Shown here in pieces: positions 16,212 to 24,655 of a stretch of 64,000 bases of DNA. This DNA comes from Jiangella ureilytica (GTDB taxonomy: Bacteria > Actinomycetota > Actinomycetes > Jiangellales > Jiangellaceae): NCBI RefSeq assembly GCF_004348545.1, contig NZ_SMKL01000031.1, positions 1 to 64,000 on the forward strand, in the 5' to 3' direction. The notes under the pieces were generated by a model, which saw nothing but the letters and a program-made list of their open reading frames with translations, did no database searches and was not told the DNA's origin. The translations under genes were made by a program, and so were the position numbers. How positions within the stretch are numbered: position 1 is the stretch's first letter; each line of letters opens with the position of its first letter.

Positions 16212-17375
16212 GTGAGCAACGAACTGCAGCGGACCGAGGAGTCCAGCAGACGGGGTCAGATCCTGCGCCTGTTGCGTGCCGAGCCGGGGCTCACGCGGAT
16301 CGAGGTCGCCCGGCGTACTGGCCTGTCGGCGACCACCATCACGCGCGTCGTCGCGCCCCTCGTCGCCGACGGCAGCGTCACCGAGAAGGGTAAGGTCTCG
16401 CGTCTGGGCACCGGCCGCCCCGGCACGGAGATCTCCATCGTCCCGACGTCGCACTACGTGGTCGGCGTGCACATCGGCGCCGGCTCGGTGCGCGTCGGCA
16501 TCGTCGATCTGCTGGGCGTCAGCCACTGGCAGTCCGGCTTCGATTTCGAGCCGCATCAGGACGCCGACGTCGTCCTCGACCGCGTGGCCGTGTCCGTCAC
16601 GCAGCTGATCGCCGACACCGGCGTCGACCGGTCCCGACTGCTCGGCATGGGCGTCGCCGTGCCGGGCCCGGTCGACTCCGGCCACCGCCGTCTCCTGCTG
16701 ACCATCAACCTCCCGTGGCGCGACGTGCCGGTCGCCGACCGGCTGGAACGGATGGTCGGCCTGCCGGTCGTGGTCGACCACAACGTCCGCTCCATGGCGT
16801 TGGCCGAAGCGCACTTCGGCGCCGGGAAGGGCCTGCGCAGCGTCGCGTTCATCTACCTGCGTATGGGCCTCGGAGCGGGTCTCGTCGTCGAGGGCCAGGC
16901 CTTCCAGGGTGGCGTCCACGGCGCCATCGAGATCGGTCACCTCCGTGTCGCCGAGGGTGGCGAGAAGTGCATCTGCGGCGGGGTGGGCTGCCTGGAGACC
17001 GTGCTGTCGGAACGATCGCTGCGCACCGCGCTCGACGACCTCGAGCTGCCCTCCGACGTGAGCAACCCGTTCGTCGCCCTGCTGAGCGCCGCCGAGGCCG
17101 ACCCGGCGGTGGCGGCCCATGCGGAGATGATGACGAAGCGCTTCGCGACCGGTCTGTCGGCTCTGGTCAACCTGCTGAACCCGGAGCTGATCCTGCTCGG
17201 CGGCTTCCTCTCGGCCGTGCCGGAGGAGTTCGTCGGCCGGCTCACCGAGGCCACGCGCGAGGCCGTCTTCCCGATCATCCGACCGACGGTCCAGCTGGCG
17301 CGGTCCGATCTGGGTCTGGACGCGGGCGTGTACGGGGGAGCGACCGTCGCGCTCGACCAGTTCTTCTACAACTGA
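16212..17375 (+). CDS. ROK-family transcriptional regulator (second copy)
   Basis: A 387-residue ROK repressor clearly related to the one at 10184. The N-terminal winged helix has TRIEVARRTGLSATTITRVV. The kinase-like fold has VAVPGPVDS, VVDHNVRSMALAEA and the zinc motif CICGGVGCLET. The GTG at 16212 matches the other copy (VSNELQ). A GATAGT hexamer at 16197-16202 ends about ten bases before the GTG, and no ribosome site is seen, so a leaderless transcript is likely. It is convergent with, and 8 bp from, the following minus-strand operon, and could control that operon or the upstream one. Confidence 0.93.
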   Translation: MSNELQRTEESSRRGQILRLLRAEPGLTRIEVARRTGLSATTITRVVAPLVADGSVTEKGKVSRLGTGRPGTEISIVPTSHYVVGVHIGAGSVRVGIVDLLGVSHWQSGFDFEPHQDADVVLDRVAVSVTQLIADTGVDRSRLLGMGVAVPGPVDSGHRRLLLTINLPWRDVPVADRLERMVGLPVVVDHNVRSMALAEAHFGAGKGLRSVAFIYLRMGLGAGLVVEGQAFQGGVHGAIEIGHLRVAEGGEKCICGGVGCLETVLSERSLRTALDDLELPSDVSNPFVALLSAAEADPAVAAHAEMMTKRFATGLSALVNLLNPELILLGGFLSAVPEEFVGRLTEATREAVFPIIRPTVQLARSDLGLDAGVYGGATVALDQFFYN

Positions 17376-17383
17376 GCGTCGTG

Positions 17384-18160
17384 TCAGCGGAGCACGGCGA
17401 GGCAGCGACGCAGATCGGCGAGATCACCGTGGGCGGGTCGCCCCGAGAACGTGAGGAGCCGCTTCCAGCTGGTCCGGTGCGCGCTCTCGTAGACGGCCGG
17501 AAGCGTGGTGTCGCCCTTCGCGTCGGTGAGCGTGACGCGGGCCGGACGGGCGGTGTCGGGTGGGAAGACCCGGGCGTTGAGCCGTTGGGTGGCGCCGGCC
17601 CAGGTGACGACCAGCGCGGGCGGAACGGCGTCGGTCATGACGATGCGGATGAGCAGCGCCGACTCCGCGCCGTCGATCAGCGCGAGCCGTCCCACGGCGC
17701 GCTCGCCATGGAGCAGCCGGTGCCGCGTCAGGACGGCCGGGGTGCGGCCGAACGCCCGGAGCAGCCAGGCGACGACCTCGAGCAGCTCGCGGTCCACGTC
17801 GGCTCCGAGAGGCGCGTAGGAGGTGCACTCGAGCACGCCGGGACCGGTCGCCCGCCAGGTTCGGAGCAGGGCCGTCGCGGGGTCCGCCGCGTACGCCCAG
17901 TCGAGGACGGCACACGTGTGGGTCAGGCTCGCGTCGAGCGCGTCGAGTTCCGCGGCGGCAACGGGCGTGGGGTGGACGACGAGCACGCCTCGTGCGCCGG
18001 CGGCAGCCGCGGCTGCGGCGCGTGCGGCCCACCCGGGAGCAGCGCCGTCGATGGCATACACGTCGGCGTGGCCGGTGCTCCAGGCGAGTGAGAGCGGGAG
18101 ACCGGCCACCACCGACGCCACCGCCGGCGCGATACTGGCATCGGCGGACACCGACGCCAT
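17384..18160 (-). CDS. Unknown protein coupled to a Gfo/Idh/MocA oxidoreductase
   Basis: I do not recognise this 258-residue protein. It has no signal peptide or membrane segment. The N-terminal half resembles a degraded nucleotide-fold pattern (VDVYAIDG-like, ARGVLVVHPTPVAAAELDALD), with no glycine motif. The C-terminal half is beta-rich (ESALLIRIVMTDAVPPALVV, NARVFPPDTARPARVTLTDA). The ATG at 18160 overlaps the stop of the oxidoreductase gene by one base (TGATG), so the two are made together. It might be a non-catalytic partner of that enzyme. A much longer open frame upstream in this register is a shadow of the neighbouring genes. Confidence 0.7.
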   Translation of the reverse strand: MASVSADASIAPAVASVVAGLPLSLAWSTGHADVYAIDGAAPGWAARAAAAAAAGARGVLVVHPTPVAAAELDALDASLTHTCAVLDWAYAADPATALLRTWRATGPGVLECTSYAPLGADVDRELLEVVAWLLRAFGRTPAVLTRHRLLHGERAVGRLALIDGAESALLIRIVMTDAVPPALVVTWAGATQRLNARVFPPDTARPARVTLTDAKGDTTLPAVYESAHRTSWKRLLTFSGRPAHGDLADLRRCLAVLR

Positions 18161-19191
18161 CAGGCCGCCCGGCCGGTGAGGGCTCGAGCTGCGGCCGCCT
18201 CGGCGAGGTCGACGGCGTACCGGAGGTCGTCGACAGCCGCCTGGACGTCGCGCGGGTCGGTCCGGACGCCGCGGGCGAGCTCGGCGATCCGGCGCCACTC
18301 GCCCTCGTAGCCGTTGTGGTCCTCCGGTGGCATCAGCCGGGTTCCGGTGCGGGTGGTCACGGCCGCCACGCCGGCGCCGGCGTGGACGTAGGACGGCGGG
18401 AACTCGACGAGCAGGTGGGCGTCCGCCGATACGACCTCGAACGTCCAGTCGGGCTTCCAGGTCGCGTTCTTCGACCCGGTGAGCTCCACCGTCGTGTCCC
18501 CGCCGCGAGCGAGGACCAGCCACCCGAACGGCTCGACCGCGTCGACGTGGATCACCTCGTCCACGATGGGCGCGAAATGCCGCACCAGCGGCAGGTCGTG
18601 GATCGCGAGGGTGAGGATGACGTGTCTCAGGAAGGCCGCAACGGCCTCGGGGGTGTCCAGGTCGAACCGCGGGAACGGCGGCCGGCCGAGGAACTCGGTG
18701 GCGGCGTCCTCGAACCGCGCGTTCGGGCCGTTGACGATGCGCGACCGAACGGCGTGCACGTCGCCCCACGACATCGTCTCGGTGCGGGCCCAGCGCCAGG
18801 CCGGGTCGAAGGTGTGCATGGCACCGACGACGACCGGTACGCCCGTGGCCGCTGTGACGGCCTCGATGCGCTCGGCGTCGGCAATCGTGGTGGCGAGCGG
18901 CTTCTCGCACAGCACGCCCCGGACGCCCGCGCGGCAGGCCGCCTCCACCTGGGCAGTGTGGACCCGAGGCGGGCTGCACACCGCGACGACGTCGACGCCG
19001 GGGTCCTCGAGAACGTCCCCGACGCGCGTGGTGGACCGCGCGCCGACCCGGCTCGCCACCTCGGCGGCCACCGCCGGGTCCACGTCCATGACGTGGACCA
19101 CGCGGAACAGCGGGCCGAGCCGCGCCAGCGTCGGCAGATGGATCGCCTGGGTGACCGGACCGGCACCCAGGAATCCGACCCCCAGCGTCAT
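18160..19191 (-). CDS. Gfo/Idh/MocA-family oxidoreductase
   Basis: A 343-residue sugar oxidoreductase. The N-terminal Rossmann motif is GVGFLGAGPVTQAIHLPTL. The active-site motif CEKPLATTIADAERIE is complete near residue 96, and VVVGAMHTFDP and HDLPLVRHF follow as in the family. There is no signal peptide. It is the middle gene of a minus-strand trio between an exported TIM barrel (6 bp upstream) and an unknown coupled protein. The set suggests oxidation and isomerisation of one sugar, perhaps split across the membrane. The substrate cannot be read from sequence. Confidence 0.92.
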   Translation of the reverse strand: MTLGVGFLGAGPVTQAIHLPTLARLGPLFRVVHVMDVDPAVAAEVASRVGARSTTRVGDVLEDPGVDVVAVCSPPRVHTAQVEAACRAGVRGVLCEKPLATTIADAERIEAVTAATGVPVVVGAMHTFDPAWRWARTETMSWGDVHAVRSRIVNGPNARFEDAATEFLGRPPFPRFDLDTPEAVAAFLRHVILTLAIHDLPLVRHFAPIVDEVIHVDAVEPFGWLVLARGGDTTVELTGSKNATWKPDWTFEVVSADAHLLVEFPPSYVHAGAGVAAVTTRTGTRLMPPEDHNGYEGEWRRIAELARGVRTDPRDVQAAVDDLRYAVDLAEAAAARALTGRAA

Positions 19192-19197
19192 CGAGCC

Positions 19198-20091
19198 TCA
19201 GAACCGCAGCGCGGTCAGGTACTCGTACGACGCCTTCACGCTGGCCATCGGGTCCGGCGGATTGTCGAGATCGAAGATGTAGTTCCGGACCCCCAAGCGG
19301 CGGGCGGCGTCGAAGATCGCCGGCCAGTCGATGATCCCCGAGCCGATGTCCGTCTGCGCCCCGCCGGACACCATGTCCTTGAGGTGCAGCGTACCGATGC
19401 GCTTCGCGTTCGTGGTCATGAACTCGACGACGTCGACGCCGGCGAACTGGGCCCAGTACACGTCCAGCTGGAGGTCGACCAGGCGCGGGTCGGTGTCGGA
19501 GAGCAGCACCTCCATCGGCGTGACACCTTCGACGGGACGGAACTCCATGTCGTGGTTGTGATGGCCGAAGACGAACCCGGCGTCGCGGGCCGCCTCGCCG
19601 GCAACGTTGAAGTCGCGTGCGACCTGCCGGAGAGCGGCGAGCGACCTGCGGTCGGCCTCGGGCAGCACGTTGCAGCGCAGATAGCGCACGCCAAGGGCCC
19701 GCGACTCCTCGAGCGCGGTGTCGAAGCCGGTCCGGATGATCGGCAGGCTCAGCATTCGCGAGACCACGCGCAGACCCAGGCTGTCGAACAGATCGCGCAA
19801 CTCGGCCGGCGTGCGGCCGAACAACGACGGCCCCAGCTCCACCTTCGTGATCCCGAGATCCGCGACGGCGGCCCAGGTGCCCTCGAAGTCCTGGTTCAGC
19901 GCAGTGCGGATCATGAACCACTGCTGGCCGATCCACGTGCGCGGGATGCGGCGACCCCGCGCCCTGTCGGCCACCTCGTCGGCGGCCGCGACCGCGGGCC
20001 ACACACCGGCCGCCACCGCAGCGGTCGCGGCGGTCGCAGCGGTCGCGGTGCGGAGGAATGCCCGCCTCCCCACGCCTTGCTGTCCGGCCAT
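19198..20091 (-). CDS. Tat-exported sugar isomerase/epimerase-like TIM barrel
   Basis: A 297-residue TIM-barrel protein of the xylose-isomerase-like superfamily. It has a Tat signal at residues 8-35 (GRRAFLRTATAAT) ending near VAAA. Metal-site stretches are GHHNHDMEF near residue 175, DLQLDVYWAQ near 205 and TLHLKDM near 233. The ATG at 20091 is preceded by AAAGGAGG, a very strong ribosome site. It resembles the TIM barrel at 3096 in fold and export but is clearly diverged. It heads a trio with an oxidoreductase and an unknown protein. I see no clear operator in the 279 bp upstream. Confidence 0.86.
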   Translation of the reverse strand: MAGQQGVGRRAFLRTATAATAATAAVAAGVWPAVAAADEVADRARGRRIPRTWIGQQWFMIRTALNQDFEGTWAAVADLGITKVELGPSLFGRTPAELRDLFDSLGLRVVSRMLSLPIIRTGFDTALEESRALGVRYLRCNVLPEADRRSLAALRQVARDFNVAGEAARDAGFVFGHHNHDMEFRPVEGVTPMEVLLSDTDPRLVDLQLDVYWAQFAGVDVVEFMTTNAKRIGTLHLKDMVSGGAQTDIGSGIIDWPAIFDAARRLGVRNYIFDLDNPPDPMASVKASYEYLTALRF

Positions 20092-20370
20092 GGGACACCG
20101 CCTCCTTTGGCGAAGTGCAACATCGTTTCTTGCTGGACGAAATTAAGCGGATGCTAGCGACGCGAGAGATGCAGTGTCAATCTCCGGATCCGCGCGAATT
20201 CCGCCGGTGCCCGCTGCCCTTGTAGGCGAACCTCGCTCCTATTATTACTGTCATGCAACGAACTGCGGAAGTGACTTCCCGATGGCGCGGGAACGATCTC
20301 GAGTGGTGAGCACTGGCGGCCGAGGCGTGGTGCGCCCAAGGAGCACGAGCCGTGGGGTGCCGCGATCGGC

Positions 20371-20737
20371 GTGGCCACGGTGAGGCACCGCTTCCCGCAG
20401 TTGGTCTACCTCGTCGGCGCGCCCAGCCGGACCCGCGGTTCAGACTGGCGAACGAGCGCACCTTCCTCGCCTGGAGACGTACCTCGCTGGCGCTCGTGGC
20501 GGCCGGCGTGGCGCTCGAAGCCCTGGATCTGCCGATCCAGGGCGCGATGCGATCCGCCGCTGCCATCACCTTCGTCGCCCTCGGTCTGTGCAGCGCCGGC
20601 CAGGCCTGGATCGGTTGGTCGCGGACCGAGCGAGCTCTTCGGGCGAGCCGGCCGCTTCCCGCGCCGATCCTGGCGCCCTCCTCACCGCAGGCGTGATCGG
20701 CGCTACGACGCTCATCGCGATCGGACTGCTCCTTCGA
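20371..20737 (+). pseudogene. Frameshifted DUF202 (YidH-like) membrane-protein gene
   Basis: The protein is recognisable only by joining three frames. A GTG at 20371 opens [17 protein letters not shown]. Near 20421 the frame changes to [20 protein letters not shown], the DUF202 signature, with helices through [16 protein letters not shown]. Near 20675 it changes again to [20 protein letters not shown], the last helix. Normal homologues are about 120 residues in one frame with three membrane helices. Either the gene is decaying or the assembly has small errors here. Its function is unknown in general. Confidence 0.75.
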
Positions 20738-20748
20738 CCGGCCACGTC

Positions 20749-21065
20749 GATCCCGGTCTGCAGCCGGAGCGGACGTTGCTGGCCTGGCGCCGGACGTGCC
20801 TCTCGCTGGCGCTCGCCAGTGCCGTAGCGGTGCGGCTCATGGCCGAGGACATGGGTGTGGCCGGCGTGCTCGCCGGCCGTGTCGGGCTCTTCCTCGGCGG
20901 CGGGACTGGCTGGTCATCACCGTGCGCCATCGTCGTGTCCTCGCCGGACTGCGCCGGGATCCGTTGCGGCTCACAGCCGGGGGGATCCCCATGGCGGCGC
21001 TGTCGATCTCCGCGGCACTGGTGGCGACGAGCTGCCTCGTGGTCAGGGTCGGCGGCCACATCTGA
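20749..21065 (+). pseudogene. Second frameshifted DUF202 gene
   Basis: A DUF202 domain begins [20 protein letters not shown] at 20749 and runs through two helices to [10 protein letters not shown]. It then continues only in another frame, from about 20905, as [20 protein letters not shown] and a final helix ending at a TGA at 21065. DUF202 genes often come as such adjacent pairs. No start codon in the same frame is evident. Broken in the same way as its neighbour, it is probably not functional unless the reads are wrong. Confidence 0.7.
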
Positions 21066-21376
21066 TTCCGGACGGGTCGGACCCGGCGTTCACGCGCTTG
21101 TGCAAGGGCGGGACCGTGCTCCAGGCGGCGCTGGTGACGGCCAACGCCGCTGCGCTGGAGAATCCGGAGGCCTCGCACGTCGCCCGGGCCGCCGCCCCCG
21201 TTCCCGTGGGTCACGCACCTGGGTTGTGGCGCCACGCGCCGTGGTCGTCGCGGGACTCGCCGCCTATCCCGCCGGCCTCAGTTCCGGACCGCATCTGGAA
21301 CGCGCTGGTGGTCGGCTGGAACGGCGTGTGACCTGTTCCCACCTTCGGTGAGCCTGCCGTCCGGAGACGAGCGAGG
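21066..21376. other. Gene-free spacer between DUF202 remnants and the MFS gene
   Basis: About 310 bp with open frames on several registers but no recognisable domain, ribosome site or clear terminator. The fragment [20 protein letters not shown] is open but without family resemblance that I can name. It may be part of the decayed DUF202 area. Confidence 0.4.
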
Positions 21377-22588
21377 CTACGCGATCAGCGGGCCGGAGCC
21401 GCGGCGGGCGGACAGCCACCAGAGCGCGATGGCGACGACGCCGAGGACGGCGCTGAGCACGAACGGCGCCTGCAGGCCCTGCCAGGATGCGACTGCGCCG
21501 CCGCCGAGCGCGCCCACCGCGCCGGCGCCGAACACCACCGTCCGCCAGGCCGCGGTGACCCGTCCCAGCAGCCCCGGCGGCGTCAGCCGCTGCCGCACCG
21601 AGACGGCCGCGACGTTGAGCACTGTGAAGCCGCCGCTGGTCGCCACCACGACGACGACCGCCGCCCACGTCGTCGGCGCGGCAAGCAGCAGCGCCGGTGT
21701 CACGGCGATGACGGCGATGCTGCCCAGCAGGACGGCCCGGTGCCGGCGGCGGCCGATGAGGCGGTCGGCGAGCAGTGCGCCGGTCAGGCCACCGACCCCG
21801 CCGATCGCGAGGAACACGCCGAAGCCGAGTGCGCCGGCGTCGAGCCGCGCGTCCAGGTAGAGCACGAACACCGCGAACCAGGCGGCGTCGGCGAGCATCA
21901 CCATCGCGACCGCGCCCAGCAGCCCGCGAAGCACCCGCTGCCGCGCCAACCAGCCGAGCCCGGCACGCACCCCGTCGGCCACCACGGGCGCGCCGGCCTC
22001 GCCGCGCCGGGCGGTCGCGGCCAGCAGCGACGCGGGCAACGACAGCACCAACAGGACGGCGATCGCCAACGTCGCGCTGTTGGCCGCGAACGGCAGCGCC
22101 ACGCCGACCGAGAACAGCGCGGCGCCGACCATCGGCCCGACGAACTCGTTACCGGCCACCTCGCCGGCGACCAGGCGCCCGTTGGCCCGCTCCAGCAGCC
22201 TCGACGGCACCAGCCGCGGCACGACGGTCTGCGCGGCGGTGTCGCGGACGGTCTCGGCGACACCCAACGCGAACGCGGCGACGGCGATCAACGGCAGCGT
22301 CGCGGTGTCCGTCAGCAGCGCCGCCACCAGCCCGAGCAACACGACGATGCGGCCGACATCGGCCCCGGCGAGCAGCGTCCGCGCGCTGCGGCGGTCCGCC
22401 AGCGACCCGGCGGCCAGCCCCGTCAGCAGCCACGGCAGCGCCGTCGCCGCGCCGACCGCCGCCACCGCGAACGCGTCGTCGGTCAGCGACGCTGCCAGCA
22501 GCGGAAACGCGGCCACCCGAATGCCGTCACCGAGATTCGCCAACGTCGCCGCCGCCCAGAACCGCCAGAATCGGCCACCAAGACGCAT
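21377..22588 (-). CDS. Major facilitator superfamily transporter
   Basis: A 403-residue membrane transporter with about twelve helices, typical length for the family. The loop motif GLAAGSLADRRSARTLL near residue 70 is the MFS signature between helices 2 and 3, and ALLADRLIGRRRHRAVLLG repeats it in the second half. The ATG at 22588 (MRLGGRFWRFW) begins directly before helix 1; the frame extending upstream is Arg-rich and unlikely. No ribosome site is seen, but TACGAT lies six bases upstream, so a leaderless message is possible. It resembles small-molecule or drug exporters. Its neighbours give no clue to substrate. Confidence 0.9.
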   Translation of the reverse strand: MRLGGRFWRFWAAATLANLGDGIRVAAFPLLAASLTDDAFAVAAVGAATALPWLLTGLAAGSLADRRSARTLLAGADVGRIVVLLGLVAALLTDTATLPLIAVAAFALGVAETVRDTAAQTVVPRLVPSRLLERANGRLVAGEVAGNEFVGPMVGAALFSVGVALPFAANSATLAIAVLLVLSLPASLLAATARRGEAGAPVVADGVRAGLGWLARQRVLRGLLGAVAMVMLADAAWFAVFVLYLDARLDAGALGFGVFLAIGGVGGLTGALLADRLIGRRRHRAVLLGSIAVIAVTPALLLAAPTTWAAVVVVVATSGGFTVLNVAAVSVRQRLTPPGLLGRVTAAWRTVVFGAGAVGALGGGAVASWQGLQAPFVLSAVLGVVAIALWWLSARRGSGPLIA

Positions 22589-22734
22589 CGGCCAATCGTA
22601 TGCCGGGACCGGGACGGGACGTCCAGTGACGTCGTCGACGCGTCGCGCCCGGCCCCGGAGCATCCTCGTCGTCTCGCTCGTAGCGCGGCCTGCGCCGCTT
22701 GCCAGAATCCGGCCGACCACGGAGCGCCGGCGTT

Positions 22735-22754
22735 CACCGGCGATAGCGCCGGTG
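22735..22754 (-). terminator. Hairpin after the LacI/ABC/GH operon
   Basis: CACCGGCG and its complement form an 8-bp stem with a 4-base loop about 40 bp after the GH127 stop. It is a plausible end of the long minus-strand operon. Confidence 0.45.
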
Positions 22755-22795
22755 CGGGCACGGCCCTGTCGTCCGGCCGGCCGGAGGGCTGCCGG

Positions 22796-24655
22796 TCACC
22801 TCGATGGCAACCAGATCCGCATGGCCGACGGCCCCCGTTCGGCCCAGCGGTGGTACGGGATGAGGACGATGTCGTCGCCGCCGGCCGTCCGGAGCATGGC
22901 CCCGTCGTCGTGTGGGACGGGCGGCGCCGAGGGGTCGACCAGCAGGTCGTCGAGCGTCACGGCGGCCGGCAGGTCCACCGACTCCGCGCACAGCACGAGC
23001 GGTCCGCGTTCGACGGCGACGCATCCACGAACCGCGTCGACGCGGCGGTCCGGCCAGGTGAGCCTCGGCGCGACCGGCAGGACGAGCCGGATCTGCTCGC
23101 CGGGGACGAGTGGGCGGTCGACGACGGCGAAACCGGGCGCGACGACCGTGGTCCGGCCGCCTTCGCTGAGCACCGCGCCGCCTGCCCACGGCGGCACACG
23201 CAGCCGCAGCATCACCGCGTGAGCCGGTGCGTCGGCCACACGGACCGTCACCGTGCCGTCGGCCGGGTACGCCGTGTCGACCTCGATCGCGAGGACGCCG
23301 CCGTCGTCGAATCCGGTCGCGATGCGGGCCGGCGCGTACTGCAGCAGCGTCAGCTCCCGTGGCCCGGACGACGCCGCGTACGCCTGCCACGACGCCAGCG
23401 TCCGGGCCACGTTGGTGGGGCAGCAGGAGACGTCGAACCAGGCGGCCCGGGTGCCGCCCTCGGCCCGCGGGCTGACGGTGTCGTCGTCGCCGACGCCGGC
23501 GGCGGTGCGCTGGTGCAGCGGGTTGGCGTAGAAGAACGCCCGGCCGTCGGACCGAGGCGACGTGGCGACGACGTTGTAGAACGTGCGTTCCATCAGGTCG
23601 GCGTAGCGGACGTCACCCGTGGCCAGGTACAGCCGCCACGACACCATGACCGACGCGACGCCGGCGCAGGTCTCGCAGTACGCGCGGTCGGCCGGCAGCT
23701 CCCAGTCCTCGCCGAAGCCCTCGTCCTGGTGCCGTGAGCCCATGCCGCCGGTGAGATACGTGCGCCGCTCGACGGTGTGGTCCCACTGCCGGGCGACCGC
23801 GCCGAGCAGGTCGTCGTCGCCGAGGTCGACGGCGACGTCGACGGCGCCCGCGGACAGGTAGAGCGCGCGGACGGCGTGGCCGCGGAAGACGGTCGCCTCG
23901 CGCACCGGGACGTCATCCTGGAAGTAGGCGCGGCCGAGCGGGATGTCGCGCAGGATGCCCCGACCGCGCCGGTCCAGGAACAGCCGGGCCTGCTCGACGT
24001 AGCGGCCGGCACCCAGCGCCCGGCCGAACTCCGCCAGCCCGACCTCGATCTCCGGGTGCCCGCACACACCTTGCCGGCCGTCCGGCCCGAACTCCGCGCA
24101 GACGTGGTCGGCCGCCCGGCGCGCGACGTCGACCAGTGGGTCGGCACCGGTCGTGCGCAGCCGCGCAACCGCGGCCTGCAGCAGATGCCCGGTGTTGTAC
24201 AGCTCGTGACCGGTCTCGAGGTCGCTGTAGCGCGCATCCTGCCCGCCGTGCCCGTAACAGGTGCTCAGGTAGCCGTCGGCGTCCTGCGCAGCGGCGATCC
24301 GGGCGGTGAGCCGGCGCACCATGGCGTCGGCGGAGGGCGCTCCGGTGCGCCCGTACTCCCACGCGGCTGCCTCGACGAGCTTGTAGACCTCGGAGTCGGA
24401 GAACGACCAGCCCGGCCGCTCCGGCCCCGTGGTGCCGGACGCCACGCGGTCGAAGTTGGCCAGCCAGCCCAGCCGCTCCATCCACGACTCGCAGTGCTCC
24501 AGCGTCGCGCCGGCGTTGGTGGCCTGCAGCTCGGCCCAGAAGCCGCCGGTCACACCGACCTCGGCCAGACCGAGCGGCCGCTGCGCACCGCGGGCCGGCA
24601 CGACCGGTCGTCCGCCGGCCGCGTCGACGCCGGTGACGGTCTCCTCCGCTGTCAC
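22796..24655 (-). CDS. GH127-family glycosidase, likely beta-L-arabinofuranosidase
   Basis: A 619-residue cytoplasmic enzyme with an alpha/alpha-barrel and a beta-sandwich tail. By comparison with the known GH127 enzyme HypBA1, the zinc ligands are E328 and C330 (YCETCAG) plus C411 and C412 (VSCCPTN). C411 is the nucleophile, and E312 (HQDEGF) sits at the spacing of the acid/base. All are intact. The GTG at 24655 overlaps the GH31 stop (GTGA), so the two are coupled. With GH31 and a sugar importer it should release L-arabinofuranose from imported oligosaccharides. Exact linkage specificity is inferred from the family. Confidence 0.92.
   Translation of the reverse strand: MTAEETVTGVDAAGGRPVVPARGAQRPLGLAEVGVTGGFWAELQATNAGATLEHCESWMERLGWLANFDRVASGTTGPERPGWSFSDSEVYKLVEAAAWEYGRTGAPSADAMVRRLTARIAAAQDADGYLSTCYGHGGQDARYSDLETGHELYNTGHLLQAAVARLRTTGADPLVDVARRAADHVCAEFGPDGRQGVCGHPEIEVGLAEFGRALGAGRYVEQARLFLDRRGRGILRDIPLGRAYFQDDVPVREATVFRGHAVRALYLSAGAVDVAVDLGDDDLLGAVARQWDHTVERRTYLTGGMGSRHQDEGFGEDWELPADRAYCETCAGVASVMVSWRLYLATGDVRYADLMERTFYNVVATSPRSDGRAFFYANPLHQRTAAGVGDDDTVSPRAEGGTRAAWFDVSCCPTNVARTLASWQAYAASSGPRELTLLQYAPARIATGFDDGGVLAIEVDTAYPADGTVTVRVADAPAHAVMLRLRVPPWAGGAVLSEGGRTTVVAPGFAVVDRPLVPGEQIRLVLPVAPRLTWPDRRVDAVRGCVAVERGPLVLCAESVDLPAAVTLDDLLVDPSAPPVPHDDGAMLRTAGGDDIVLIPYHRWAERGPSAMRIWLPSR

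Noticed and set aside
18161-20098. A long in-frame N-terminal extension of the unknown protein at 17384
   Set aside because: The extension lies antisense-frame inside two recognisable genes, is Arg/Gly/Pro-rich, and the TGATG overlap gives a better start.
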